Shown here one piece after another: positions 36,438 to 49,468 of a stretch of 64,000 nucleotides of DNA (its first letter is position 1; each line of letters opens with the position of its first letter). Made by a program: the position numbers and the translations under genes. Under the pieces are notes generated by a model. The model had not been told where the DNA came from. It saw nothing but the letters and a program-made list of their open reading frames with translations, and made no database searches. The DNA is from Drosophila pseudoobscura (lineage: Eukaryota > Arthropoda > Insecta > Diptera > Drosophilidae), in contig NC_046683.1 of assembly GCF_009870125.1 (NCBI RefSeq), positions 64,433,869 through 64,497,868 on the forward strand, read 5' to 3'.

Positions 36438-39400
36438 ATGCTGCATCTGCATATGCTTTGGTTTCTATGCGCTCTCCTGGGATACTTTGCAGATCCGGCG
36501 AGTGCTGAAATCGAATACAATACCATCAACGAGGATGGATCTTTTCAGTTTCGGTATTGTGACAAATAATTGCATGAATGAGTTGCACCCTTTCCATTTA
36601 ATTGAGTAAAGGACTTTTTGTTTTGTTTTTTTTTTTTAATTCAAAGAAAAAGTGGTTTGAAAAAGAATTTGAATGGATACGAATCTCAAAGAGACAAAAT
36701 GTTATATGCCAGGATCAAAATGTTTTAAAAGATTGCAGTTTTCTATTTTATTTTTTTAATTTTTGTATTAAATGTGTGCCTTTAATATACTTGGAAAAAA
36801 GTACAGTTGATAGGATGCCCTGATTTCATTTTAATCTGAGCTCACTTTCTGCCTATAGCTATGTATGTTTTCTATCTAAAGATCTTGATACAGCTATAAT
36901 GTTGGATACATTTCATAAAGAAAAGCCCACATGAAATGTTATCCTTAGAGTATATGCTGTTTCCAATAGCAGCCTTTTAAGTTGTACTATGACGAATGAT
37001 CTAACATTTATTCCGCAATTAAGATATCCTTAAGATATTTATTGGCGGTAATGCAGTTCCTCAATGATTTACCCACGACATATAGCACACCCCGAAAAAG
37101 GGCTACATCTCAATTACTTTTTTCTGGATCATGGGCATGGATCATAAATTTAACAAATCATCTAATCGTTCAATGATGTCTTACCTTTTACCATCACACA
37201 CTCGAGTAAATTTTAAGATTTTTAACACCTTTTTTAACGCCTGAAGCATTTTGCAATCGCCACAATAACACATTTCCGTCGTTCCCCTACCATTTCGCAC
37301 ATCTGCTACCCTGCCACGACTCCTGCCACGCATGGGGGCAACGCAATTACTTGCCGCTTTTGGATACTGCCTTTACTACTGCTACTGCTACTGCTACTGT
37401 GGATACTACCATCGATCGGACCGACCGACCGCAGACATGCAAATGATGACATTGGGGGCTACTATCACAGCGCCTCGGGCACTCCAGACAACACGGTGCG
37501 AGGTCGTTATGGTTCGCGTAGTCCAGCGAGCGGCCAGATCGAAGAGACCGTCTATACGGCCGGACCACGTGGGTGAGTAAACGAAGACATGCTACACATC
37601 GTAGATCGTCTACCAGGCAGATGGTAGGGGCAAAGTGCGGCAGCCGCAGCGGTAGAGCTAGTTTAAGCACAAAGTGAGTTATCTGTGTGTCTGGCCCGAT
37701 CCGACCCGACCCGACCCCAGCTCACCCTCATTCATACATATATGTATGTAGGTGTGTATGTATGTATCTGCGGTTGGCGGCAGGCGGTGACCACTGAAGC
37801 GAAGCCCAACTGAACCGAACCCAACTCCATCTCCATCTCCAAGTCGAAGTCGAAGACAAAGCTGAAACGGTTCTAACACATTGGACTGTTTTTTTTTTTG
37901 CTGTTGCCTAAACGTTTTTCCATTAGCCTGCCGCTGTTTTTGTTGTTGTGAGATGTGATTGTTTTTTGCAATCTCCGGCAAACGGGGGAAACAAAAAGCT
38001 GTTAACAAATTGACTGGCTGAAAGTTTCGGCAAAAAAAAAACAAGTAAAAACTCCCAGACTCGAGGGATCCGACTATCTGGTACTTACAAGTTGTTATTG
38101 ATGATTAAGGGAAGTCTTTTTGATCTCTCTTGAAACAACGCTTTTACCATTGTAAGGGCAAGGATATATCCTTAATCCTCTCTCATCTGAGACATCCAGT
38201 TGTCAAACCGACAACTAGATGAACACTTCGCATGTCATTTACCTCCACAATACACCCCTTCTGCTCGAATAGAAGTACAGGGTAGTGGCAGTGCAAACAA
38301 CAGATCACAGATGCTCAGCGATAGCAATGATTCTGAATGGAGCGATTCCCTGGACAGACAGACTCGAGCCCCCAGATGTGGTAATCAAAGTAATGACGTG
38401 CCACGCCATGTCCAGATTAGATCTGATTGAAATTGCAGTGCTTATGGGAGAAACAGACGGGCGATTTCAATTGGCTTCCGCTCTCCGGGTTTACCCAATC
38501 TCTCGCGCGCGGGGGGAGGGAAAGAAGGAGGAGGAGGATCACTCATTGTAGTCGATAGCTAATTAATCTCCCGATTCTCACACAGATTTCGCGTGAATGG
38601 ACCGAAGATTCATCGGAAAATGGATTTGGCCCAGTATCCGGTTCGGCCCCGGGGTAGCCCAGACGATCCGCTTGCCGACCCGTTCGATGATCCCTCCTAC
38701 AGCTTCAGCTTCCGCACTCCGGACCAGTCGCGGAGCGAGGAGAATGATTCCGGAAATAGGATCAGGGGTGAGTCTTCCTTCTGATTCGAGAAGAAAAAAC
38801 CAAAATCATTTCTCTCTCTTCCTCTCTGTCTTTCGTTAGGTCTCTATTCCTACCTGGATGATGTGGGTGAGCGTCATAGTGTGCGCTATGCCGCTGGAGC
38901 CGGCACTGGGTTCGAGATCTCCAATGCCGTGCCCGACAACCCCTCCAGCGTGGCCTACTCCAGTCCCCTGTACAAGGCCCCGCCCCGGACTCGCGGCAAG
39001 ATGTCCGTGCAAAGGGGCCCAGCGGGCAGCTACAAGCTGATTGCCGCCGGACCGGATCACCGTCGTGCGGAGAGTCGTGCCCCGGATGGCCTGGTGCGCG
39101 GCACCTACTCCTTCCTCGACGACAAGGGCGTGCAGCGGACGGTGGAGTATATCGCAGGCGCGGGCATTGGCTATCGGGTGGTGCACAATCGCATTGGTCC
39201 GGGCACGCACATAAATCCCTCGGTGGCTGATTTCCGGCTGGCGGACACGGACTTCCGGTTGGCCAATGACTTTGGAAGGGGTGCAGGTGGGGGATTGGGT
39301 GTGGCTACTGGCAGTGCTTCCGGAGGGAGTGGCTCTGGGCCAAGTGGAGCAGGAGTGGGCGGTGGTGGTGGTGGTGGTGGCAGAGGACGTGCTGGTAGCC

Positions 39401-40287
39401 GAACAGGTGCCACAGATTATCTGAAACCCAGTGGAGGAAACAGGGGAGGAGGAGGAGGAGGAGGAGGAGGAGGAGCAGGAGGCAGAGATGAGGGGGAGGC
39501 TGCCGATGGAGATGGAGCAGCGGAGAACGATCTGGGACTCGATGATAATGGTGGTGGCAATCAGGATGATGATATCGGTCTCAGCAGCGGCTCCAGTGGT
39601 ACCAGCTCTTTCCGGGGCAAAGAAGATCGTCGGGGGTATCCAGCAGGAAGCTCCCAAAGAGGCAGCACTAGATACGATGCAGAAAGAGGAGGAGGAGGAG
39701 CAGTGGGAGGCGCAGGTGGCAGAGGTGGCACGCGAACAGGCGGTGGTAGCTCAGTGGGAGGTGGTGCCACACGACAGGGGGGCGGTGCTTCCACCCGAAT
39801 TAATGCCAGCGGAACAAGAAATCGGAATAGATTCAGTGGCGGAAGCTCAGAAAGAGGAGGAGGAGGAGGTGGAGGGGGAGGCACACGAAGGGGAGGATCA
39901 GCCTCCAGCGAGGGAGACTCTAGCCTTGGCTATCTACCACCCACTGGCGGAGGAGGAGGAGGAGGCACTGGCAGTGCCATCAGCGGCCCTGGCGACAACT
40001 ACAACCTCAACGACGACGACGTGGGCAGCTCCCTGCCTCCTTTGGTCACTGCCAACCATCGCATCCTGGAGATCGACCGCGACCGAGAGTGGGTGCAGCG
40101 GCATCGCGACTCCACGGTGATCAAGAACGTGGGCAAGTGGTATGTGGGCTTGCCGCCGGGGCAGAGTGTGAGGGCCCATGTCCAGAACATCGACATTGTT
40201 CCGCTGGGCGGACGAGTCGGGCTGTCGCCCTCGGAGGCACTGCGGCAGGACGAGATCGCCGATCTGGCTGCCTCCAGGGAGCACTAG
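36438..40287 (+). CDS. Cpr73D: Cuticular protein with three RR-type modules (Cpr73D)
   Basis: Extracellular cuticle protein whose Rebers-Riddiford (RR) modules bind chitin. Exons: 36438-36553, 37435-37572, 38586-38767 and 38840-40287, with phases 2, 2 and 1 all consistent. The product has 627 residues. The signal peptide is MLHLHMLWFLCALLGYFADP... with cleavage near PASA/EI. Module 1 (exons 1-3) runs from EYNTINEDGSFQFR to VYTAGPRGFRV. Module 2 (exons 3-4) contains SYSFSFRTPD, then GLYSYLDDVGERHSVRYAAG. Module 3 (exon 4) contains SYKLIAAGPDHRR, then GTYSFLDDKGVQRTVEYIAG. The last two share AGAG(T/I)G(F/Y). A Gly/Ser/Arg-rich region of roughly 220 residues follows, then a conserved-looking tail from LPPLVTANHRILEIDRD to the end. 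The first intron donor (CG/GTATTG) is weak but gives the only frame-consistent join. Glutamate-rich and proline-rich frames over the same DNA are shadows of the glycine repeat. Confidence 0.9.
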
Positions 40288-40663
40288 ATATGATCATCCT
40301 CCTATTCCTCCTTGGATACTTGTAGTGCTAGTTCGTAGTGGTAGCCATAAGTGATCGAGTGATCAATCAGCGTTAAGTAACCGATAACTGGGTTGAATGC
40401 CAATGCAACCGTTCACCCTGCAATGCCTGCAACATGGAAACTGTAACAGTATTTAAAGCGGAATACATAATATATCTGCATCTGCATCTGCTTCGGCTTC
40501 TCTGAGACTATCTATAGCTGCATTGGGTTATGCGATACCCGTGGATATTCCGATACCCTGACATAAGAAGGTTGGAGCCAAAGTCTGCGGTTTCTTTGGG
40601 CCAACATATAACCCCAGTCTCAGCCAGCTCTGGGCCTAGTTTTGCCCCGAAGTTTGCTGAAAG

Positions 40664-41305
40664 ATGAAGTGTCATTTGCTGCTCCTCCAGCTCGGATTGT
40701 TGGGACTAGCCTGTGTGCATGGAGCCCAGGTCTACATGCAGTTCAACGGCCATGGGTACTCGTACAACACGGATATCGACAGGGCAGGCAGGAGCGTCCT
40801 GTCCCCCAAATATGGACAGGCAGCCGGTCCAATCAATTCCCTAGAGCTCTCTGGTCCCCTGCAGTTCGTGCAGCAATCGCTGAGGTACAGGGAATCCCCA
40901 ACCGCCGGGAGCAGCTACAACAGCCACCCAACAGCAGACAGTGTGGCCACATCATCCCTGAGCAGAGGCTATCAAACATATCCCAGTCCCAATCTGAATC
41001 TCAATTCCAATAGCTTTCAACAGGCCGCACCCAGCTTCGACTTCAGCACCCACCAGATGTCGCATGCCCAGCGCACCGATGAGGCGGGCAATGTCTTGGG
41101 GAAGTACTCCTACTACGACGAGGCCGGATACCACGAGTTGAGCTACAAGGCTGGCGCCGGCATTGGCTTCGTTGTCATGGGTGGCAATTTGGCCAAGGCC
41201 ACCGCCACCGCCGACCCGCAATCGGAAATTGGGATACAAACGAATGCCTTGAGTCCGACGTCCGCAAACTTTCAAGAATTGCACAAATATGGCACCAACA
41301 CTTAA
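40664..41305 (+). CDS. Cuticular protein, RR-type, small
   Basis: Single-exon reading frame of 213 residues, 376 bp downstream of Cpr73D on the same strand. Signal peptide MKCHLLLLQLGLLGLACVHG. The mature part starts AQVYMQFNGHGYSYNTDID, then a Ser/Asn/Gln-rich linker, then one RR-like module at about residues 130-175: SFDFSTHQMSHAQRTDEAG followed by GKYSYYDEAGYHELSYKAG and AGIGFVV. The AGAGIG(F/Y)VV core is the one seen in Cpr73D modules 2 and 3, so this gene probably arose from the same source by local duplication. A TATA-like CATATAAC lies at about 40,605. The stop codon overlaps an AATAAA. I cannot attach a gene symbol. Confidence 0.85.
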   Translation: MKCHLLLLQLGLLGLACVHGAQVYMQFNGHGYSYNTDIDRAGRSVLSPKYGQAAGPINSLELSGPLQFVQQSLRYRESPTAGSSYNSHPTADSVATSSLSRGYQTYPSPNLNLNSNSFQQAAPSFDFSTHQMSHAQRTDEAGNVLGKYSYYDEAGYHELSYKAGAGIGFVVMGGNLAKATATADPQSEIGIQTNALSPTSANFQELHKYGTNT

Positions 41306-41310
41306 ATAAA
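41305..41310 (+). terminator. AATAAA overlapping the stop codon of the small cuticular gene
   Basis: AATAAA begins at the last base of the TAA stop (41,303-41,305). If used, the 3' UTR would be only some 15-30 nt. No other AATAAA is evident for several hundred bases downstream. Confidence 0.4.
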
Positions 41311-44300
41311 TGAAACAACTTAGTCTCCTAACTGTTTCGCTCGTTCCTTCTACTCGGGGGGCCATTGAATGCATTAGAGATCGGACACATGCTAAATGTC
41401 AGCTCTGACAACTAATCGAACGTGATGGGGGAACTCAACTAAGGAAAGGCTTTACGGTAGACTGGTAGTTGTGTCGTTCAAATCAGTGTAGAACTGTCAT
41501 AGAAGAAGGGATAGATCTTGGCAGGTATTGATCAGAGAATCGGCAAAGAAAAGGGTAATGTAATCGATGTAAATGTACTTTGTAGAAATAAGAAAATGGT
41601 ACTGCTAATGGTTTCTTTTTTACTTAATATTCAAGATTGCTTGGAAACAGTTTCAATCGGAAACGGAAACTATAGCTGATCTACTACGCAGTTCTAAATT
41701 TCATTTCCGGAGAAAACTGAAACAATCTCAGTGAGAATCGTTTAAATTAGAATCAATTGAAATATTGATGCTGTTAAATATTGATTTCCCCATCGATAAA
41801 ATCCGATTGGTGTCACCTTTTCGATGTCACTGATTGCTCCCGCATTCCGAATCCAAATCAAAATCCAATTCCAAATTTTCGTTTCCAACCAGCCACTATT
41901 TGTGTGTCTTAACTGTTTCTGGCGCGTGCTTGTGGGCCAACAACTTGTACGATTTATGCATTTTATAATGCCTAATTGATTTTCCGCTCATAAAAATGGT
42001 TCCGCTCGGTCGGACAAAGTCATTTTACAAATGGCCAGTGCATCCCAAAGGCAAATTAAGTCAACTTTTGTTTTGATTCGCTTTATTTTTGTGGGTTATT
42101 TGTTCGGTTCGCAGACGCAGACGCAGTCTGCCGCCAAAAATTTGAAATGTTCGACGCGTGCGCGCACTTGCCAAATAATTTGAATTGAACGGAATGGAAC
42201 GGAACGGAGCGGAGAGCCTTGGCGACCGCATCGTGGCCTAAATAAAATATGCTTTGAGCTCCGACAAAAGAAAAGCCCAAAACAACACGAGACAAAGTTT
42301 CATTAATAATATGCATACATATTTGCAAAAAAAGAAACAACAACAACAAAAAAAAAACTATAATTTAAAAAGATACTTGAAATTATTACGGCTTGGCTTG
42401 GGTTTGTTTCACAGCAGGTTTCACTGCCACAATTAAATTTGATGTCAGAGATCTGGCCGCTTAAATTTCCCTTAAACAAGTTCCTACGCACTCGCACAAC
42501 TTTCTTCGGAGAATGCAGTAAAAAAGAGCTGACAGAAATGTACTTGCCAGTGACATAGATCTTGGTTTAGGGCTAAAAGAGCTCTCTCTGTCTCTGTGAC
42601 TGTCTCTGTCCCTGTCTACCTATCTACCACACGTTCTCAGAGCCACTATCAATGCCTGTCTCTAACCTGGGAACCAGCCTAAAAACAGAGGCCGCTGCTG
42701 CATAATTGGGTTAGCATTACAGAAGAACAAAACCGAACCGAACCGAACCGAACAGAACCGAAAAGAACAGAACCAGAGCGGGGACCGCAGCTGGCAATTT
42801 ATTCTGGCTATGGATCTGAGATCTCCCAGGCGCTGTTTCCCAGTTAGCGGTTATAAACAACGGTTTGAGCCTCCTCCTGCTGCCTGCTGCCTCTCTGCCT
42901 CTCTACCTCTCGCCGAAGGTCAGATTTAATTGGCCCCTGGGCACAGGGCCATGCCATGCCAAGCCAAGCCGAGCCATGCCTAGGCAACGACATCCCATCC
43001 CACTCTCAGTCCCGTTTGCATGCATTTATAAATAGGTCTCAAGGTCTCTTTCCCCCAGCAATGCGGCTCTTCAGCTCTGAGCTCTCCTGCCCCAGTGGAG
43101 CTCTTCTTTCCGTTCAGGTGCTGTTGTTGCATCGATTTATCGCCTTTTGATTGCTGCATTCCAATTGGGGGATTGGGGGGAGTACGGAGTGCGGAGTGCG
43201 GAGTCGAGTGGCGAGTGTGCGTGTGGGGCATTTGAGTTTACACAGCGATTGCTGCTAATTTTGTATGCTCCCCACCGGCGCTGGGGTGTTCGAAACCATA
43301 AATCTTGTGGCAATTTTATTGATGTCTGCGTGTGCCACAAAAGGTCGACAGCACTGTAGCCGGCCCCACCTCCCTGGTGATCCTGGTTAATCAAGAAATA
43401 TGTATGATTATTGCCTGCACACTCGGGTTACCCCGGCATTGTTGTGCCACCAATTGGGAATCGGAAGCCGGCACTTTAGCTGCGGGCAATCCTGCGAACA
43501 CAAGAAAACCAGGCCCCATAAAATTATAAATTGCATTCTGTTGCGTCTGTGGGATATGTGTCAGCTGGGGGCGTGGCTGTGTCTCTGCGCAGATAATGAG
43601 AAAATGGATGGTTCCGCCAGGCTAATAAAGACTTATGACAGCCAAAGGCAACGGCAATGGCAAATATACGAAAAGAATTTCAATTATCAATCGGAATCGG
43701 GTTTTTTTTTTCAAATTTATGCTTACAGAACAGAGCTTGGGGCTAATCCAGACAGCTGGTGTTACCCGAGAAGTGTGTGAGCAAGCCCCCAAAATCTTGT
43801 CTAAATTCTGTGGAAAGAACTTTCTAACGAGTGCTCCAATCAAACATTTTAATTGAATTACCCAACAACACGCACGACTCGAGACTGTCATTCATGGGAG
43901 ACTGGCATGGGCAGGGGGTCTTAAGTCTTTTACAATTTAAGCTTATGTCATGTTTTGGAGCTCAGTTCGGTTCGGTTTCGAGCCGCTTACCTGTCCACTT
44001 CCCACACACTCCACAGTTCTCGATTCTCGATGCTCACTCTACTTGTAATGGTCACCTCCCCTCACGTCCTCTTCAATCATCGACCAATAAACGGCCAATT
44101 AATCAACGTCAGATGTGAAGTTGAGGATGATTCGGATGTTAGATGGAACGGTAGCACCATGTCGAAGGCGAAGACCCTGTCAGCGACCTAACAAGTTTCA
44201 ATCGAAACGAAAAGTGCCTGGAAACACACTCGTAGTAGCCTCGTGAATGAGTCCAGTGAAGAGATCTCAATCTGCACAAGCCTAGCCCAGACATTGATCC

Positions 44301-44584
44301 ATGAATATCAATGTGGATCGGGCCAGAAAAACCCTTCCAGCCAGGAGATTTGCCCAGCCCGATAAGTGTTCAGCCCAAGGCGCTCGTTTACGTGACTGTG
44401 TCTCCGATCGATTGTTTCTCTTAGCGGGCAAGTTCTCTTTTTCGTTTCTTGGGGCTCTCTTACACCTGCTGGGGCCCTGTTTCGTTGGCCATTTCTTTGC
44501 CCGTCAACGTTGCTGTCGCTGTCGCTGTGGCTGTGGCTGCGGCTTTGGCTGCGGCTGTCGCTGGGGCTTGGCTAATGGAAATGT
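41311..44584. other. Intergenic, no coding sequence seen
   Basis: Contains an ACCGA/ACAGA pentamer series at 42,728-42,776, GGAACGGA repeats at 42,188-42,214 and a GGAGTGC series at 43,180-43,205. No gene is supported. It probably holds regulatory sequence for the flanking cuticle genes. Confidence 0.55.
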
Positions 44585-44638
44585 TATAAACAGAGGCGAT
44601 GGCCCCGGCCACGATTCAGTTCATCTTCAGTCGTCGTC
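44585..44638 (+). promoter_or_regulatory. TATA/Inr core promoter of the shared-leader locus
   Basis: TATAAA at 44,585-44,590 is followed 33 bp later by an initiator TTCAGTT (A at 44,618). A second initiator-like TCAGTCGTCGTC is at 44,627-44,638. A 5' UTR intron probably runs from a donor near 44,669 (GGAG/GTGTGT) to the acceptor TTTCGCAG at 44,910. The start codon is at 44,980. Confidence 0.65.
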
Positions 44639-44795
44639 TGGCCCGCTTGGTTCTACTGCCCAGAGAAGGAGGTGTGTGTTTTTGTCTTGTGTGTCTGTGC
44701 CATTCGGCCTTCGTGCGTGGTGTTCCTTGAGTCTGGAAAAAAAGAAACAATCGTAAATTAAAAGCTCCGCAGGATAGCCCTTTTTTTTGTATCCG

Positions 44796-44820
44796 TGTGT
44801 GTGTGTGTGTGTGTGTGTGT
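44796..44820. repeat. (GT)n microsatellite
   Basis: Twelve GT dinucleotides inside the presumed 5' UTR intron of the following gene. Confidence 0.9.
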
Positions 44821-44979
44821 CGCAGCCTCTGTCTCATTTTTTGTTGTTGTTCCTGCTGATATTTCCGCGTGATAACCCAGAGTGCCATTCCTTTCGCTTC
44901 TCTTTCGCAGTTCAAGGATACCGCCGACACAGTCAAGGCCCGTTAAAATCGCAATATAAATCCAGAACTTGGCATCAAA

Positions 44980-47900
44980 ATGCATGTCTTTGTGGTAAGT
45001 AATTTTCGCAGGGAAATTCCCTCGTAAAACGAAACTAGTTTAGTGCGGTCTGCAATAAATCATTTATTGCTGAACTCTTAGCTGACTCTTGGCTCTGGCT
45101 CTTTATGTTTAAGTGGCCCAAGTTCGTGCCTTGAGTCTTTCGTTTCTTTCACTTCCCGGAATGAACTTTCACTAAGCGACAGTTTTGGCAACAATCTTGA
45201 AAGGTTCTCGCCTCAATTCTGAGCTCTTTCTAGCCAAGGAAATTAGCCTTAATTATGCTCTGTGCCATATGCAAATATTATACGAGTGTCTCTGTGGTTC
45301 TTGGCCATATTTGTGGGGCATTTTAATAATCAGAAATCAATTTGAATGCCCACCAAAACTTTTCTAACTCCAAAAACGAAAGAATATTTTTCAGAACCAA
45401 AGAACTTTACTAAAGATACCTAAAAGTATTGTATCTTATTTAATCCCCTTCTCTAAAAGTGAAAACCCTTTTGTACAGTCCATACACTCCATACACTCCA
45501 CTCGGACGTGACAGAATTCTGACTCCACCCCGAATTGAAAAGTGAAAAGTGATTCACTTCATTCCTCCGACCAAAATCAGATTATCCCTTGCATTATTCA
45601 TATTCCTATTCAAAATTAAAATACAAATAAAGATAAAGATACATATATACACGCCCTTTAAAGCAGAAATGCGTCAGTGTCGCGTCCGTTCCCTGAAAAA
45701 AAAACAATGAATTTAATGTGTAACCAAATGGTACACCATAATTTCCAATGAAAAGCCCAAAAATCAATAAAATCAATATGCCAGAGACGTAAGAAAATCA
45801 TGCGTGGGCTAACAAATGGCAATTAAAAGTCCCATCCCATAAAAAATTATGATATTCCAGAGAGAAGAACAATCGACCACACTTGTGTGTGGTGTATGGT
45901 GTGTGGGAGAACCCAAGTGCCAAGTATATAATATATTAGAAGTGCATTGAATTGGCTGATATCTGGTCGAAGACTCTCTCCATCCCACACTCCACACTTC
46001 TGTCTCCAAGTTCCATCAATCTTTCACCAATTGACTCCATCAGTGTCTCCTCCAGAATATCATTTCACATTTAAGTGATATCAGAGAACCGATGAAGAAC
46101 AAGAGCCACAGCCAGAGCCAGAGCCAGACCCATTTACGAGTATATCTTGTTTGAGAACATAAAATGCTGCGCGTAAACTTTGCATTCGAGACATTAACCC
46201 AGTTTATTTTTGGACGGAACACGGAACACACCCAACCTTACCGTATACCGGGGTCGTTACCGAGGGCCAATATAATAAATAAGCCAACACAAAAGAAAGC
46301 AGACAGACTGATGGACAGAAATACATCTTGGGTTTCGGGGCTAAGAAGTGCAAGAGATCTTGCAAATCAATGATTGGTTTGGATCGGATCGGAGCGGTCA
46401 GGTTCGACAGCCACAGCCACAGCCCCCTTCCAGCATTCAGCATCGGGCGCTGTTTCAAGTTACGTTTCGGCCCCGAATCGTAACAGACGCCGCCTAGAGG
46501 TTCAGGTCAATGACACAACACGAGCCCCAACTTCAGATACAGCCGCAGCCGCAGCCACAGCTTCATTTTTGGCTTCATCTACAGCTGAGGCTGGAGCTGG
46601 AGCTGGATCTGGCTCTTGGCTTTCGGGCTTCGAGTTCTTCAGCTTAGTGACATTTCTGTTTTGATAGATGGGCGTGCGATGCTAACGGTCGCGTCGCCCA
46701 AGAAGATTGCGTCAATATTGACTTTGCCAAATCTTTCACTCGCACGGGTACGGGTACGGCGATGAAGAGAGTTCTATGCTCGCAGAGAGTGTGTGGTGTG
46801 TGCGAAGCGGGAGGCAAATATTTGCTGAGCGTGAGGCTCTTGACAATCGTGTTGAGGGGGAAAAGCTGAAAAGTACGAGTACTTCAATCCTCAGATGGGA
46901 CTGCGGCTGCGGCTCTCACTTTTCGGTCCGGCTTGAGCCGCAGCTTGAAAGAAATTATGCAAATGCCCTGTGACAGCTGAGATAGAGAGAGAGGGAGAGA
47001 ACGGAGCTGAGAGCGGAGAATGAAAGACTTTCGCGAGACACTTGACCGCATTCTTGTGGCCATTACGACATCGAATACCCAAAGACCCAAGATTGAGTCC
47101 TCCGCTAGAATAGAACAGAACGAAGTAGAACTTGGCAAAAAAGAACCCACTCGCATTATCATAACCACTTGGCTAACACATACACGCATCTATCTTGCAG
47201 CTGTCAACGCTTCTGCTGGCCTCCTTGGCCGCCAGCCAGACCACACTGGATGCCAGTGGCGCAGCCGTCGAGTAAGTAGTACCCCCGATTCCTAAGACTA
47301 AGACTAAGACCCTATTAACACAAAAATATGCCGTGCCTGACTCTCTGCCTGGGCCTGTGACCGGGTCAGCTGTGTGCTAATAATGCTCATCCCAAGTAGA
47401 TGTTGATGCTCTCTCGCTCAGATCGTAGAATTTGTGACTAAACTAAACCCGAAGCCTGCAGAATTGTGACTAAACAGATATCATAATCGCTAACCCAAAT
47501 CATTGCCTTGCCATCCCAGAACCCCCCACCAACACCACCACCCCCTCCATACCATGCATTAGAGATTAGAGATTAGAAACGAAAGCCAAATGCCATGAGA
47601 GACCACCAACAAAATACCTAACTTTCGTTTGCAGAATCCAGAAGCAGAGGCTGATCAAATTTCCCGAGGAGTTTGATCCCAATGTGGCACCTCCGACCGT
47701 CGAGAAGGCGGACGAGGCCAAGCGCATCCTCGAGCAGATCGCTCGCGTGAACGAAGCCTTTGGCTACGTGAAGAAGCAGCCGGAACAAAAGAAGCTGCCG
47801 CCCATACTCGACTCCAGCCAGTATCTGTTCCCCAAGCCCGCCTACCAGCCGTTCCACGCCCAGCAGCACCACTTCGCCGGCAGCCACGGCCAGACCCTGC

Positions 47901-49408
47901 TTGAGCCCTCGATCCGTGCCGTAAAGCTGACCCGGAACGTGGCAGGATCCAGCTACAATCTGCCCCCAAGGCTGCGCAAGGGAACTCCCGCCCCGGCCAG
48001 CGAGGAGAAGAAGTCGCAGCTGTATTTCCGACCCAACCAGGTGGAACTACCGAAGCCCTTGACGGAACAGGAGGCCCAGCAGCTGCCGGCCCACTTTGCC
48101 ATCCCCGTGCACCTGTACAAACTCAACAAGGAGCAGTACCTGCGGGAGCATGCCGCCCAGGAGTACCGCGTCAAGGGCTACAAGATCATCGGCGACGTGG
48201 ACAGCTTCTATGGCAAGGCCAAGTCGGGCAGGAAGCAGGGAAAGACCACTCCCAAGTACCATCTGTTCTTCCTGCCCAGAGAGCTGGCTCTGAACGAGGA
48301 TGGCACACCGAAGAGGGGCAATTCGACGAGTATCACATCCACCAAAGCCCCTGCTGCTCCCCAGGGATTCAAGGACTTCCGTCTGGACTCCCGCGAGAAG
48401 CCTTCGCAGAAGCCGCACAAGATGCAGACGACTGTGGCACCTGATTCGAATAACCTGAACTCTGGGAGTCGCAAGCGCACGAGCTCTACGGTAAAACCAG
48501 TACGCGGAAGCGGATCCATGAGCGGTAAGGAGGCGGAACAGCTCTTGCCCACCATTTCCACGACTTCAGCACCCGTCCATCTCTCGACGCTGCCTCCTTC
48601 CGGCGGACTCCTGCCCAATCGCAATCGTCTGAATCCCTTCCGCATGCCCGGCATGAATCTCTCCGATATGCAGAACCAGACGTCGTCGGCCATCAAGAAT
48701 GCCTTCCAGAATATATTCAAGATGCCCTTCCGTCAGGCCGGAGCTGTGTCCGGCGCCCAGCCCGTCATCATGGGCAGCATCCCGCAGAAGCATCAGGTGT
48801 CCAGCGATTCCCAGGACTACAAGTGGGATGACGAGAAGGAGGGCGGCGGCGATGGTGATGGCGATCTGAATGGAAATACCGAGGATCTGGAGAACACGGC
48901 GGCGGAGCAGGACAGCAGCGCGTCCTCCGAGAAGCACCTCTTCGCGCACAAGACCCGCCCCGGGGGTCTGATGCACACCATCGGCCATGTGGCCACCGCC
49001 CAGCAGACCACCCAGAAGCAGGCGCTGCGCGAGGGCGGCATTATTATCCAGCGGCTGAAGGTGCGCAAGGGCGGCATCGCGATTGCTGGTCCAGGAGGCG
49101 TGGCCACAGCCGGAAGCGGCGGAACGGCCATTGTGGGCCCCGGTGGCTATGCCCTGACGCATCCGCGCAGCCTGACGATAGCCGGTCCCGGCGCCAAGGT
49201 GATTTCCATACCCGCGAACGTGGACCTGCAGGACGCTCTGGCACGCACCGACCTGCAGGCGAGGAGTTTTCCGCGCGAGGGCAAGGTGGTGGCCACCGGG
49301 CCGACGGTGTACTATGCCCCGCCCACGGGTACGACGGAGGAGGAGGTGGCGGAGGAGGAGCAGGAGCAGGAGCAGGCGCAGGAGATGATATTTGAGTCTG
49401 AGGCTTAA
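44980..49408 (+). CDS. Secreted glycine-repeat protein, leader exons plus first 3' block (isoform a)
   Basis: Exon 1 (44980-44994) encodes only MHVFV; exon 2 (47201-47271) completes a signal peptide (LSTLLLASLAASQTTLDA). A very short first coding exon followed by a long intron (2.2 kb) is typical of insect cuticle-protein genes. Exon 3a (47635-49408) follows a TTTGCAG acceptor, is in phase 2 as required, and gives 619 residues in total. It has a helical N-terminal part (EKADEAKRILEQIARVNEA), a conserved-looking middle (IPVHLYKLNKEQYLREHAA, IIGDVDSFYGKAKSG), a Ser/Thr/Pro-rich linker and a C-terminal glycine module (GGIAIAGPGGVATAGSGG, then GTAIVGPGGYAL) of the kind called DUF4774 in insect secreted proteins. 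The end is acidic. No enzyme motif is visible. Function is unknown; an extracellular or cuticular role is inferred from the leader and neighbours. Confidence 0.85.
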
Positions 49409-49468
49409 CTTTTGCTTTAGTTTGCGTTTTAGTTAGGTTTCATTTTAGTTGGTACTCGCTAGTATTTT

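Noticed and set aside
39431-40120. Glu-rich 229-codon frame inside Cpr73D
   Set aside because: It is the alternative frame of the GGA-rich glycine repeat. The Cpr73D frame alone carries the RR modules and matches the upstream exons.
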